DNA from: Micromonospora sediminimaris
GTDB lineage: Bacteria > Actinomycetota > Actinomycetes > Mycobacteriales > Micromonosporaceae
DNA length: 64,000 nt
Direction of reading: 5' to 3'
Assembly: GCA_900112325.1 (NCBI GenBank)
Contig: FOLJ01000004.1
Location: forward strand, 124,001 to 188,000
Positions 1 to 9,700 of the stretch are shown one piece after another. A program made the position numbers and the translations under genes. Within the stretch, counting starts at the first letter, position 1; every line of letters starts with the position of its first letter. Under the pieces are notes generated by a model, which worked only from the letters and a program-made list of their open reading frames with translations, did no database searches and had not been told where the DNA came from.

Positions 1-17
1 GTCTGCTGGCCGGGCGG

Positions 18-1136
18 ATGCGCTCCAGGCTATGGCAGCACACCGAACCCGGTGAGTTGGCCGCATGGGTGTTCGACCCCCCGGAGCCGGCCTCGCTGCT
101 GTCGGCACCGGCCCTCCTCGATGGTCACTGGCGCGACGGACTAGACGAGCGGCAGCAGTTGTCCTGGGCGCTCGCTGGGTGGGTTCTGCGGACGGCCGTA
201 CCGGAGGTGCGGGCAACGGCGGGCACTCACTGGCTGCTGTCCCACGTCCGGGAGGCGGGCCTGCGACGGCTGCGCTTGACGGTCGGTCCCGTGGCTTTCC
301 TGCGGCTCAATGAACACGGTGACGAGGTGCGACTCAGGCTTGCCCTGGCACCCCTGCATGCCGCATTGCAGGCCGGTGCCCTGAGCGATGAGGAGTGGGA
401 AGATCGGGGCATCGCGCTCCCGGAGGACACCACCAGGACGTACGAAGAGGAAAAGATCCTGGTCCGTTGCCCCGACGTGGAGACCACGCTCTGGCTGCTG
501 AAGCAGTCGCCCGTCATGGTGGCCGCCCGGATGCTTGCCGCTCGGCTGTCGACCATGGGCTTTCCTTTTCATGAGGACTATCGTCCGGAGGTCGCGGCGC
601 GGGCGTGGGTAGCCGCCGAGGATCTGCTCACCCGGGAGGTCACTGCGCCCGCTGCGGGCCGAGGCCCACTCGGCTTCGATCGGCCGTACCGCGCATCGGC
701 TGTAGCTGCCGCTCTGCCCACCCAACGGTCGTTCGACGCGGACGCCTATCGCGCAGGGGTGAGCGAACACGACCGACTGTGCCGGGCGGTGATCGACCAT
801 TTGGAAAAGGGCGGCACGCAGGTGGGGACCGGGCTGCACGCCGTGCCCGTGGACCTGGCCTGGCGCACCGACAACGGACGACAGGTCATCGCCGAGGTGA
901 AGAGCGTCCTGGACGGGAACGAGATCGAGCAGCTGCGGCTCGGCCTCGGCCAGATCCTCGAATATCGTCACCGTCTGGCAGCGTTGAATGTCCCGGTCAC
1001 GGCGGTGCTTGTCGTTTCCCGACTTCCTGATCCGATCTGGCGGGGCATCTGCGCCGACAGCCGCGTCACGCTTGTCGCCATGGACTGTCCATCGTGGCCG
1101 GTGGAAATGGCAGCAGTCGCCGCCGCAGCGCAGTAG
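18..1136 (+). CDS. Uncharacterised protein with C-terminal PD-(D/E)xK nuclease-like core (possibly 5' truncated)
   Basis: 372 residues from the first ATG in the window. The frame is open upstream to the window edge (LLAGR precedes the Met) and no ribosome binding site can be judged, so the true start may lie outside. The C-terminal third resembles a PD-(D/E)xK core: Asp279 in PVDLAW, Glu293 and Lys295 in IAEVKS, then Gln312 and Tyr316 in QILEYR. That arrangement is typical of nucleases that act on DNA in restriction or repair. The N-terminal 250 residues match no fold I recognise. A second nuclease-like gene follows 134 bases downstream, and the BREX-like operon lies further on, so a defence role is plausible. 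That role is inferred from context only. Confidence 0.6.
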   Translation: MRSRLWQHTEPGELAAWVFDPPEPASLLSAPALLDGHWRDGLDERQQLSWALAGWVLRTAVPEVRATAGTHWLLSHVREAGLRRLRLTVGPVAFLRLNEHGDEVRLRLALAPLHAALQAGALSDEEWEDRGIALPEDTTRTYEEEKILVRCPDVETTLWLLKQSPVMVAARMLAARLSTMGFPFHEDYRPEVAARAWVAAEDLLTREVTAPAAGRGPLGFDRPYRASAVAAALPTQRSFDADAYRAGVSEHDRLCRAVIDHLEKGGTQVGTGLHAVPVDLAWRTDNGRQVIAEVKSVLDGNEIEQLRLGLGQILEYRHRLAALNVPVTAVLVVSRLPDPIWRGICADSRVTLVAMDCPSWPVEMAAVAAAAQ

Positions 1137-1270
1137 CCCGTCGGGGCTTTATCCGCGTTGGGCGTCAGGTATCAACTGGTTGTCGGGTAGCCGACGATAT
1201 CGACGTGCGGGCATGAAACCTGTCGGAGTACACGGCAAGACTGGAGTTCGCTCGACTCAGGAGGCCCCTC

Positions 1271-2020
1271 ATGCCGTACGTCAGGTCGCATGTCAGGAAG
1301 AACGGCGCACGGGTGCGGGCGCACTATCGCCGACGCCGTCCCGGTGCTGCCCGTCGCCGGCCTGCGGCCCGCCGGGCTGCCGGCCGCAGGAGCGCGGGCA
1401 GTGGCGGGCGCTACTTCCTGTGGGGCCTACCTGCCGTGGTGCTGGTCGCCATCGTCGTGGAATTTGTCCAGCGGCACCCGTACTGGGCGGCGTTTCTGGT
1501 GATCCTCCTCCTCGCGGCGGGCACTGCGGCGGCTGTCGCGGTGTCGCGGCATCGGGCCCGCGAGCGGGTCGAACAGGCCGAGCGGGACCGGACGATCGCC
1601 GTCACCGATGCGATGAGTGGAGCCGAGTTCGAGCAGTGGTTCGCTCGGATTCTCGAAGCCTCAGGGTTTCGAGATGTTCAGGTCCGTGGGGGCTCCGGTG
1701 ACAGAGGAGCGGACATCACGGCACGCGCTTCCGACGGGAGGCGGGTGGTGGTGCAGTGTAAGCGGCACAGCCTCAACCACCGGGTCGGTAGTGCCGCGAT
1801 TCAGCGCTTCGCGGGCACCTGTCGAGAGATTCACCAAGGCGAGATTTGCATGATCGTGACCAATGGATTCTTCACCGCAGGCGACGGGGTTCAGTTGGCC
1901 GGTCAACTCGGCATCACGCTGGTTGACCGGCGTGTCCTGGAGAAGTGGGCCTGGGCCGGAGCGCCGCCCACGGGTGTGATTCCACCCGGACCTATGGCCG
2001 TTCCGCGCTGGCCGCGTTGA
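1271..2020 (+). CDS. Membrane-anchored Mrr-type restriction endonuclease family protein
   Basis: 249 residues. The start is well supported by AGGAGG about 7 bases before the ATG. A very Arg-rich N-terminus (residues 1-45) is followed by two hydrophobic segments (about 49-66 and 72-92), so the catalytic domain is probably tethered to the inner face of the membrane. Residues 115-230 form an Mrr-cat/PD-(D/E)xK domain: FEQWFARILEASGF, then Asp148 in GDRGADI, and Gln162-Cys-Lys164 in VVQCKR, the D...QxK signature. The family cleaves DNA, often modified DNA. Many membrane-linked members are uncharacterised, so the target is unknown. The gene sits between another nuclease-like gene and a caspase-like gene. 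Confidence 0.8.
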   Translation: MPYVRSHVRKNGARVRAHYRRRRPGAARRRPAARRAAGRRSAGSGGRYFLWGLPAVVLVAIVVEFVQRHPYWAAFLVILLLAAGTAAAVAVSRHRARERVEQAERDRTIAVTDAMSGAEFEQWFARILEASGFRDVQVRGGSGDRGADITARASDGRRVVVQCKRHSLNHRVGSAAIQRFAGTCREIHQGEICMIVTNGFFTAGDGVQLAGQLGITLVDRRVLEKWAWAGAPPTGVIPPGPMAVPRWPR

Positions 2021-2187
2021 CCGGTGCTGGCGAACGGTCGCAGTCCCGGTGCAGGCGGGTGCTTCGGGGCTGTCCTGACGGAAATCTGACGCTGCGCCGT
2101 CTCGTGGGTGAGACCCGATAAGGTCACCTACGGCGTTGACATGGATTCATATTGTGACCGCGCGACGGTTCGCCTCGGGGGTGTGCG

Positions 2188-4377
2188 ATGGCGCCGAGCA
2201 AGCGACAAGCCGTCCTGATCGGAGTCAACCAGTGCGGCTACGACGTGCAGCTTCCCGCGCTGCGGTTCGCCGAGAGTGACGCGCAGGATCTGCGGGCCGT
2301 GCTGCTCGACCAGGACTACGGCACGTTTCATGACGGCGACGTCAAGATGTTCATCGGGCCGAAGGCCACCTGGCGGGAGATCAAGGCGTATTTGCGGGAG
2401 ATCGTTGTCGGGTCCGGACCGTCGGATGTGCTGCTGGTCTACTTCGCCGGCCACGCGCTGGTGCCGGAGTGGAACGACCAACTCGACGCTTACCTGGTTA
2501 CCGCCGACCTGGACCCGGAGGTGCTGCCCCGGGAGCCGGACAACGGGTTGCGGATGTCGTTTCTCAAGCAGGACGTGTTCGAGGCGTTCGCCGGCACGTC
2601 GTTCCTGGTGCTCGACTGCTGCCAGGCAGGCATCTACGCCGACGCCGACCGGCGACACTTTGCGGCGATGCACACGTACCGGACCCAGGTCGACCGGCAC
2701 AGCGCCCTGCTCGCGTGTCCCCGGGGCGGTGTGGCCCGGGAGAGTCCGGAGTACGGGCACGGTGTGCTGACCCATCACGTGCTGCGGGCGCTGCGCGGTG
2801 ACGCGGCGGACGAGGGGCGCCGTGTGTCCTTCGCCCGGATGGCGGCCTTCGTGGCGGAACAGGGGATCGACCCGCCGCCCGCGCAGTGGGTGAAGACCTA
2901 CGGTCCAGCCACGCCACTGACCCAGCCGCCCGTGTCCCGGCACGATCGGCAGGCGCTCAACACGCCGGCGAACCCTGGCATCATCCGTCCCTGCAAGAAT
3001 CCGCTCGAAGACCACGGTAATTCGATCATGCAGTTGCTCGGCCGGATGTTTCGTGGCCTGAATCGACCGAGGTACCACGCCCAGCAGGGCGGCCCCGCCG
3101 AGCGGGTGGAACTGATCCGGTACGCCGTCGACGCGGATTCGGTGGCGGTGGTGGAGTTCATCGGCGACGACTTCCGGGTGATGGACAAGACGGCGCGGTT
3201 CGACCGGGACCTGTTCCGGCCGATGCTGGAGCTCGCCGCGGACGAAGCCGTGCAGTACCGCACCTCGATGCCGGGCCATGTGGTCTCCGACGGTGGCCGG
3301 CGACGGATGCTCTGCGTCCCGGTCAAGTACGTGGACGAGCGGGTCGTCGCCCTCGCCGTCGTCAACCCGGCCCCCGCGCAACTGGAGATGGGGGAGCCGC
3401 TCGCGGTGATCCTGCGCGCAGTGTGGGACTCCGACCCGGTCGACGATCCCGTCGAGTCGGAGATGACGGTGATGACCGCGCTGCGCATCGCGTTCGGACG
3501 CCTGCCCGCGCCGGTGTACGAGTACGCGTTCACCATCTACCAGAAGCTCATCGACTCCATGACCATGGTGTTCCAGCCGGTGGTGGAGCTGAGCAGGCAC
3601 CCCGCTGGAGTCGGCGTGCACAGCTTCGAGGCGCTGGCCCGCCGCAACGAGCGGGAAATCAGCGCACCGCTCGCGGCGCTGCGCATGGCGTACGACTGGG
3701 GCGACCGCTTCATCATCGAACGTGACGCTCTGCTCGTGTCGAAGGCCATCCGGTCGTACGCCGAGGCCGCCGGTGCCGCCGGCTGGCAGGGCATCAAACC
3801 GCTGTCGGTGAACGTCGCGGTCCGCTCGCTGCTCCGCGACGCCTACCTGCAGCAGGTGAGCAAGGCGCTCGCTGAGGCGGACGTCAACCCCGGGACACTC
3901 ACCCTGGAGATCTCCGAGCAGGATCCCATCGAGCCGGGGCCGGGCGAGGACTGGCCGCAGAAGCCGCTGGACTACTTCCATCGCAGACTTACCGCACTGG
4001 CCAAGAAGCTGCACATCAACTTCGCCGTCGACGACTTCGGGGTCGGACACGCATCACTGGCGCGGATGGCCGAACTACGGCTCACCCAGATCAAGGTGGA
4101 CCGGGCTGTGCTGCACCACCCACTGGCCGTGGACGAGCTGCGGCTGGTGGCGCAGGTGGCGCGCTATGCCAGAGACCAGGGAGACGCGCCCCACCCGCGT
4201 GCCGTCGTGGTCGAGGGGTACGACGACGAGGCACCGGTCAGCCTGCGACAGATCTGGGATCTCGGCATTCACCACGTGCAGGGATACTTCTGCGGCGCGG
4301 TGGCCAGTGCCAGTCTGCATCCCTTGGACGGGGACATGCAGGAGCAGATCGCCTCGCGGATCAAAGGAGAACGATGA
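2188..4377 (+). CDS. Caspase-like peptidase / GAF-like / EAL domain fusion protein
   Basis: 729 residues. Residues 1-245 form a peptidase C14 (caspase/metacaspase) domain: start RQAVLIGVN, catalytic His89 in YFAGHAL, catalytic Cys145 in VLDCCQAG (usually DCCHSG). Residues about 295-420 look like a degenerate GAF-type sensor. Residues about 435-720 form an EAL cyclic-di-GMP phosphodiesterase domain. It keeps Glu481 in FEALAR, the Asn in SVNVAV, the Glu in LEISE, Asp615-Asp616 in DDFGVG, Lys in IKVD and Gln in HVQGYF; the usual EGVE is EGYDD. The key catalytic residues of both enzymes are therefore present. The stop overlaps the next gene (ATGA), so the two are translationally coupled. One reading is a suicide or signalling protease controlled by a nucleotide second messenger; this is inference from the architecture. 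Confidence 0.85.
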   Translation: MAPSKRQAVLIGVNQCGYDVQLPALRFAESDAQDLRAVLLDQDYGTFHDGDVKMFIGPKATWREIKAYLREIVVGSGPSDVLLVYFAGHALVPEWNDQLDAYLVTADLDPEVLPREPDNGLRMSFLKQDVFEAFAGTSFLVLDCCQAGIYADADRRHFAAMHTYRTQVDRHSALLACPRGGVARESPEYGHGVLTHHVLRALRGDAADEGRRVSFARMAAFVAEQGIDPPPAQWVKTYGPATPLTQPPVSRHDRQALNTPANPGIIRPCKNPLEDHGNSIMQLLGRMFRGLNRPRYHAQQGGPAERVELIRYAVDADSVAVVEFIGDDFRVMDKTARFDRDLFRPMLELAADEAVQYRTSMPGHVVSDGGRRRMLCVPVKYVDERVVALAVVNPAPAQLEMGEPLAVILRAVWDSDPVDDPVESEMTVMTALRIAFGRLPAPVYEYAFTIYQKLIDSMTMVFQPVVELSRHPAGVGVHSFEALARRNEREISAPLAALRMAYDWGDRFIIERDALLVSKAIRSYAEAAGAAGWQGIKPLSVNVAVRSLLRDAYLQQVSKALAEADVNPGTLTLEISEQDPIEPGPGEDWPQKPLDYFHRRLTALAKKLHINFAVDDFGVGHASLARMAELRLTQIKVDRAVLHHPLAVDELRLVAQVARYARDQGDAPHPRAVVVEGYDDEAPVSLRQIWDLGIHHVQGYFCGAVASASLHPLDGDMQEQIASRIKGER

Positions 4378-4700
4378 GCGTCGTCAGACTGCAACTGCCA
4401 GCCGAGGTGCTGGACGAGGTCGACCTGCCGTACGAGGGCATTCGTGGGGTAGGCGTCGTCATCACGCTGGCAGTGGAGGGGGTTGCCGTGATGGCCAATC
4501 TCGCCACCCTGGCTTCCGTGCAGCCGCAGCTGGGCGCGCTGGTCACCGCGATCAGAAACTGGCGGCTGCGCGACGAGCGGCAAGTGGTCGTGTTGACGGC
4601 CAAGGGGCCGGGCATCGACATTCGCTTGGACCTGCCGCGAAACGTGGACACCGCCATGCTGCTCGACTGCCTACAGCCGCTGTTCGACGGCCGAGAGTGA
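4374..4700 (+). CDS. Small EACC1-like partner of the caspase-EAL protein
   Basis: 108 residues, starting inside the stop codon of the caspase-EAL gene (ATGA), which implies coupled translation and probably a physical partnership. An N-terminal strand segment precedes a helix around residues 45-65, then paired strands (QVVVLTAKG, IDIRLDL) and a final helix. This layout recalls the effector-associated constant component 1 (EACC1) proteins described next to caspase- and trypsin-like proteases in actinobacterial conflict systems. The resemblance is by pattern only, with no diagnostic catalytic residues. It has no signal peptide or membrane segment. Confidence 0.55.
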   Translation: MSVVRLQLPAEVLDEVDLPYEGIRGVGVVITLAVEGVAVMANLATLASVQPQLGALVTAIRNWRLRDERQVVVLTAKGPGIDIRLDLPRNVDTAMLLDCLQPLFDGRE

Positions 4701-4777
4701 GATGTCCCTGCCGCTCTTGACCAGTGACAGTCTTCGGGTCACGTCCGTTCCGGATGGCGGAGCGTAAAGGTTGGGTT

Positions 4778-6145
4778 CTACAGCGGCGTGCCGATGCGAA
4801 CAGCGAAGTTCCTCAGGTCGGGTAGCGCTTGCCGGCGATCTGCGTTGAGCAGGGCCACGGTGAGGTGCTGCGCCCATGGGCGGTACCGGACTTCCTGCGG
4901 CGCGATCCGCTCGGCGGCCAGCAGCGCTCGGAACGACTCCGTGTACGCCCCACGCCCGTGCAACGCCAGGGCATAGTCCTCCCAGTAGCGGGCGCGTCGC
5001 TCGACGGTGCCCAGCTGATCGGGGCGCAGTTCGCGGGCGTACTGCACAGCTGCTCCGAAGTCGTTGAGCACCCGGGCGACACTGATCCGGTAAAGCATCA
5101 CGTCGACGTCAGCGAACTCGCCGCGGTCGCCATTGCGACGCCCCGCCTCGTCGGCCTCCTGCAGCAACTCCCGGGCGGTATCTCGACGATCCGTGAGCGC
5201 GGCCGTGTAGGCGGCCGTCGCCAACAGCCGGCCGTAGGCAGCAACCTGTTGAGGCGATCTGAGCCGGGTCGATTCGTCGAGGTCTTGCGCCGCGTCGATA
5301 AGTGTTTGCTGGGCCCGTTGCCCGTGACGGGTGCGTCGCAGCACGATCGCGGTCATGCGTGCCGTCTCGGCGTACAGCAATGGATCGTCGGCCTCCCGGG
5401 CCGCATGCCTGGCGCGGTCCATCGCTGACCAGGCCATTCCGTCCTCGTGCAGCTTGACCAGCACCTGAGTGGTCAGGTGATACGTCCGGGCGAGGGTGGC
5501 GGCGGCGCTTGGGCGTTGTCCCTCGGTCGTCAACGAGTGGCTGGCGGTTGCGGCCGAAACCAACTGTGGCAGCCGAGCTGAGAGCCTGGTGTAGCGACAT
5601 GCGCGGAAATCGGACCAGGCATGGGTGAGCATGGTCCGCAGCCAGTCAGGGTCGATCGGGCGGTTCGGTGGCGGGCAGTGACCGAGGAGGATGTCCTCCA
5701 GGCTGGCAACTACCCGGTCGGGCGGGGTCGGGGCAGGCGTGCTTCCGGCGAGCGTCGAGCCGACCAGGCCGGCCAGTCCGCCGAGCACCTCACGCCGTCG
5801 CACCGAATCCTCTCCCACCTCGCGCCGCGCTGCTTTACCGCGCACCTTATCGATCGGCGGGGCGGATTGGTGGATTGCGGGGCCGTTCATGTCCGTGAGC
5901 CCGAAGAGTTCGGGTGGAATGTCGAAGATCGCTGCCAGTCGTCGCAGGACTGTGACGTCGGTCAGCCGCTGCCGGCCCCGCTCGATCCGGGACAACGTCG
6001 CCGCCGAGTAGCCGCACCGCTGACCGGCCTCAGCCAGGGTCAACCGCGCCGCGGTACGAGCGACACGCAGCAGCGTGCCGAAGTCGCCCACGGCAGCTGC
6101 CTGTCTGGCCTCCGGAAGCGCCGACCACTGGAGTTCGCCGCCCAT
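4778..6145 (-). CDS. XRE-family transcriptional regulator with TPR-like C-terminal region
   Basis: 455 residues from the ATG at 6145, chosen because a GGGGGGA tract lies 5 bases upstream; an upstream in-frame ATG at 6169 lacks one. Residues about 22-78 form a helix-turn-helix XRE domain (LTLAEAGQRCGYSAATLSRIERG). The remaining 370 residues are helical and Ala/Arg-rich with repeated helix pairs, typical of the long actinobacterial XRE regulators with TPR-like sensing domains. It lies on the opposite strand between the caspase-EAL pair and the BREX-like operon. It could regulate either, but nothing in the sequence proves this. Confidence 0.8.
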   Translation of the reverse strand: MGGELQWSALPEARQAAAVGDFGTLLRVARTAARLTLAEAGQRCGYSAATLSRIERGRQRLTDVTVLRRLAAIFDIPPELFGLTDMNGPAIHQSAPPIDKVRGKAARREVGEDSVRRREVLGGLAGLVGSTLAGSTPAPTPPDRVVASLEDILLGHCPPPNRPIDPDWLRTMLTHAWSDFRACRYTRLSARLPQLVSAATASHSLTTEGQRPSAAATLARTYHLTTQVLVKLHEDGMAWSAMDRARHAAREADDPLLYAETARMTAIVLRRTRHGQRAQQTLIDAAQDLDESTRLRSPQQVAAYGRLLATAAYTAALTDRRDTARELLQEADEAGRRNGDRGEFADVDVMLYRISVARVLNDFGAAVQYARELRPDQLGTVERRARYWEDYALALHGRGAYTESFRALLAAERIAPQEVRYRPWAQHLTVALLNADRRQALPDLRNFAVRIGTPL

Positions 6146-6290
6146 GGCATCCCCCCGCCACATCCTCACCGTCGAATGTCCGCCGTGAATACCGCCTCAC
6201 GCAAACATCTTTCGTTTGGTGCATGAACTGGAGCCCCTGGCGCCCCTCGTCTGCTGTTCTGGTCGTGGCGGTGAGGGTCGGGAGATGCTG

Positions 6291-6509
6291 ATGGGCAGGG
6301 TGGATAAGGCCAAGGGGAATGAGTTGGCCGAGGCGGTCATCACTCGAACGCTTGTGACTGGCGCGATCGCGCTCGTCGTCCTGGTCGTACTCGCGCTGAT
6401 CGGTGGCGAGGCGACGGCGACAGCCGCCGTTGCCGCTGTCGGCACGATCGTCGTCGCTCTCGTGCGGCTGGCAGGTAGCTGTCTCAACCGACCGAATCGG
6501 CCACGTTAA
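6291..6509 (+). CDS. Small two-helix membrane protein
   Basis: 72 residues. The ATG at 6291 is preceded by GGGAG at a good distance; an in-frame ATG at 6216 would add an unlikely Cys-rich leader. Two hydrophobic stretches (about residues 21-38 and 42-60) are separated by GGEATA, giving a helical hairpin with a basic C-terminus. I recognise no family. It lies between the XRE gene and the BREX-like operon. It could be a small membrane effector, or simply an actinobacterial membrane protein of unknown role. Confidence 0.55.
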   Translation: MGRVDKAKGNELAEAVITRTLVTGAIALVVLVVLALIGGEATATAAVAAVGTIVVALVRLAGSCLNRPNRPR

Positions 6510-6730
6510 GGCAGCCCACCCTGCTGCGGTCCAAGGCGGCGACCAGCGGTCGCATGATGCCCTACCGTGTCAGGTAATCGCATGTCCACCCCATGATCGG
6601 CCGTTCCGTGTCCTCCTGCGGCCGACGGGATTCCATTTCTCGGTTAAACCAAGCGAGCCAAGGGTCTATCTGCCTCACAAGGTCGCGTGCCTGCGGCAAG
6701 GCCGCGGTCGTTCGTCGGTACGGTAGCGGC
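6510..6730. other. Non-coding interval before pglY
   Basis: This 221-base gap precedes the six-gene defence operon. I see no convincing gene. Near its end, TACGGT (6719-6724) fits the TANNNT -10 pattern and lies 6 bases before the pglY ATG, with no purine-rich ribosome binding site between them. The pglY message could therefore be leaderless. No strong -35 hexamer is visible. Confidence 0.35.
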
Positions 6731-9700
6731 ATGTCCTCGCCCGCCTCCGCTCCGCTGCTTCGCGACGTCATCGACATTCCTGAACGCACGAGCACAAGCG
6801 ACTTCGTGCTCAAGCTCGCCGACAGCGTCGCCGACGCTGATGCGACCTTGCGTGACTATGTCATCACGGATCGACTGCTGGGGAACTTCGACGAAGCGCT
6901 CGGGCTGATCCGCTCCGCGGTCGAGGGGCAGGCCTCCAAGGCCGCGTACCTGCACGGTTCCTTCGGTTCCGGCAAGTCGCACTTCATGGCGGTGCTGCAC
7001 GCGTTGCTGCGCGGCGAACCCGCCGCCCGGGGCCGAGACGAGCTGGCTCCGCTAGTCGCCAAGCACAGCGTCTGGCTGGACGGCCGGCGATTCCTGCTCA
7101 TTCCGTACCACCTGCTCGACGCTCGCTCGCTGGAGCAGCGGGTGCTCGGCGGCTACGTCGACCGGGTGCGCGTGCTGCATCCGGAGGCGCCCATCCCGGC
7201 GGTGCACCGCACCGACGCGCTGCTGGAGCAGGCTGCCTCACTGCGCGAGAAGATCGGCGATGGCCAGTTCATCGCCGGGCTGCCCGGTGGCGACGTCGAG
7301 GACGAGTGGGGTGAGAGCGAGAGGTTCTGGACGCCGGAACGGTTGGACGAGGCGTTCGCCGGTGCGTACTCCGACGAACTGCGCCGCAAGTTGGTCAACG
7401 ACCTGTTGACCAGCTGGAACAAGGGTTTCTTCAGCAACGCTCGGGAGGACGCTGAGGCGTTCGTCTCGCTCGACCGTGGCCTGACCGAGATCAGTCGGCA
7501 CGCCAAGGAACTCGGCTACCACGGCTTGATCCTCTTCCTCGACGAGTTGATTCTCTGGCTGGCCAACTCCATCGGTGACCAGCAGTTCGTGTCCCGGGAG
7601 ATCCAGAAGATCACCAACTTCGTCGAGGGCGGTGACACCCGCCGTCCAATCCCGGTGATCAGTTTCATCGCCCGCCAGCGTGACCTGCGCGAGCTGGTCG
7701 GCGAGGAGGTCGTCGGCGCCAACGAGCTGAGCTACCAGGACACCCTCAACCTGGCCAGCGGTCGGTTCGACGTGATCAAGCTTGAGGACCGCAACCTTCC
7801 GGAGATCGCCCGCCGCCGTCTGCTCAAGCCGCGTACCACCGAGGCCGGCGAGGCGATTTCGCGGGCCTTCGACGCCACCACGAAGGTGCGCCGGGAGGTC
7901 TTCGACACCCTGCTCGGCACCGACTCGGGCAGCGGTGCCGACATCGACGCCTTCCGGTCAACGTACCCGTTCAGCCCCGCGTTTCTCTCGACGCTGGTGC
8001 ACGTCTCCAGCGCCTTGCAACGCTCCCGGACCGCGCTGAAGCTGATGCGACAGCTCCTGGTCGACCGGCGCGACACCTTGCGTCTCGGGCAACTCGTCCC
8101 GCTCGGGGATCTCTACGACGTGATCAGTGGAGGTGGTGATCAGCCCTTCACCGAGAAACTCAAGGCCGAGTTCGAGATGGCTCAGAAGCTGTACGACCTC
8201 AAGCTGCGCCCGTACCTGCTCAGCCGGTACGGGCTCACCGAGGACGACCTCGACGCGGTCCGACGGGGTGATCAACCGGCCGGCGACGTGGCCGGGCGGC
8301 TTCGCGCCTTCACCGGCGACGACCGTCTGATCAAGACGCTGCTGCTCGCCGCTCTCGCCCCCAGCGTGCCGGCGCTGCGTAACCTCACCGCCCGTCGACT
8401 CTCCGCGCTCAACCACGGCAGCATCACCAGCCCGATTCCCGGCGGTGAGGTGGCTCAGGTAGCGCGTAAGGTCGCCGACTGGGCCGGCCAGTTCGCCGAG
8501 ATCCGCATCGGTGAGGGTGACGATCCGGTGGTGTCGCTGGAACTTGTCGGTGTGGATGTCGACAGCGTGCTCGCCACCGCCAAGCACTACGACAACGAAG
8601 GCGCCCGCAAACACCTTGTCCAACGGCTGCTGTGGCAGCAACTCGGCGTGGCCTGGACCGACTCGTTCTTTGCCGAGGCCGGGTTGACCTGGCGAGGCAG
8701 CCGTCGCGCGATCGAGCTGGTCTACGGCAACGTCCGCGACCCGAACGACATCCGCGACGAGGCGTTCCATCCGAGTGCCCGGGACGGTTGGCGGATAATC
8801 GTCGACTACCCGTTCGACGACGGCAGTCACGGGCCGGCCGATGACCGGCAACGGGTGCAGGACCTTACCTCCCGCATGCACGCCCAGACCGTCTGCTGGA
8901 TCCCCGCGGCATTGACCGTGGAACGCCGGAACGAGTTGGGCAAGCTCGTCATCATCGACAAGCTGCTCGAGGGGCAGCGCTTCGACAGCCACGCTGAACA
9001 TCTCAACCCGGACGACCGGCGGCGGGCGCACGCCGCCCTGACCAATCAGCGCAGCGCGTTGCTGGCCAAGATGCACGGAGTGCTGCGCCAGGCGTACGGG
9101 CTGGCCGCGAAGCAGCCGACGGACGTGCAGCTCGGCTTCGATGACCACCTGCAGTCGTTGACCCGGGCGTTGGAGCCGAAACTGCCGATGGGCGCCACCT
9201 TCAACGATGCGCTGCGCAGCATCGGCGACCAGATGCTCACCCACCAGTATCCGGCCCATCCCGACTTCGACCCGGACCGTAAGGGCGACCCGGTGCGACC
9301 GCCGGACGTCAAGACCGTCTTCGGGTACGTCCAGCGGGCGGTCGAGTCGCCCGAAGGGCGGGTGGAGGTCGACCGGGCACACCGGTTGACGATGCGCCGG
9401 ATCGCCAACCCGCTGCGGCTCGGCACGATGCACGAGGCGGCCTTCGTCGCCGAGGGGGAGTGGGTCCAGCACTTTCAGCAGAAGGCGGCAAGCGAGGGCA
9501 TCACCGGTGAGCTGCGGGTCGCCGACCTGCTGCGCTGGATCGACGAGCCGAAGCCGCGTGGCCTCGACCCGATCGTCGCTCAACTCGTCGTGGCGACCTT
9601 CGCCGAGCAGACCGACCGGGCCTTCCACCTGCATGGCAGCCAGGTCACCCCGGCACCCGAGCCGGGCCGGATCACCTCCGAGTACACGTTGCGGGAGGAG

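Noticed and set aside
2136..2154. TTGACA with CATATT before the caspase-EAL gene as a promoter
   Set aside because: The two elements are only about 7 bases apart and no -10 lies at 16-18 bases, so the match is not convincing.
2128..4050. Long antisense open frame opposite the caspase-EAL gene
   Set aside because: The plus frame has clear catalytic motifs of two domains; the antisense frame is His/Arg/Val-rich with no family pattern, a common artefact of high GC third positions.
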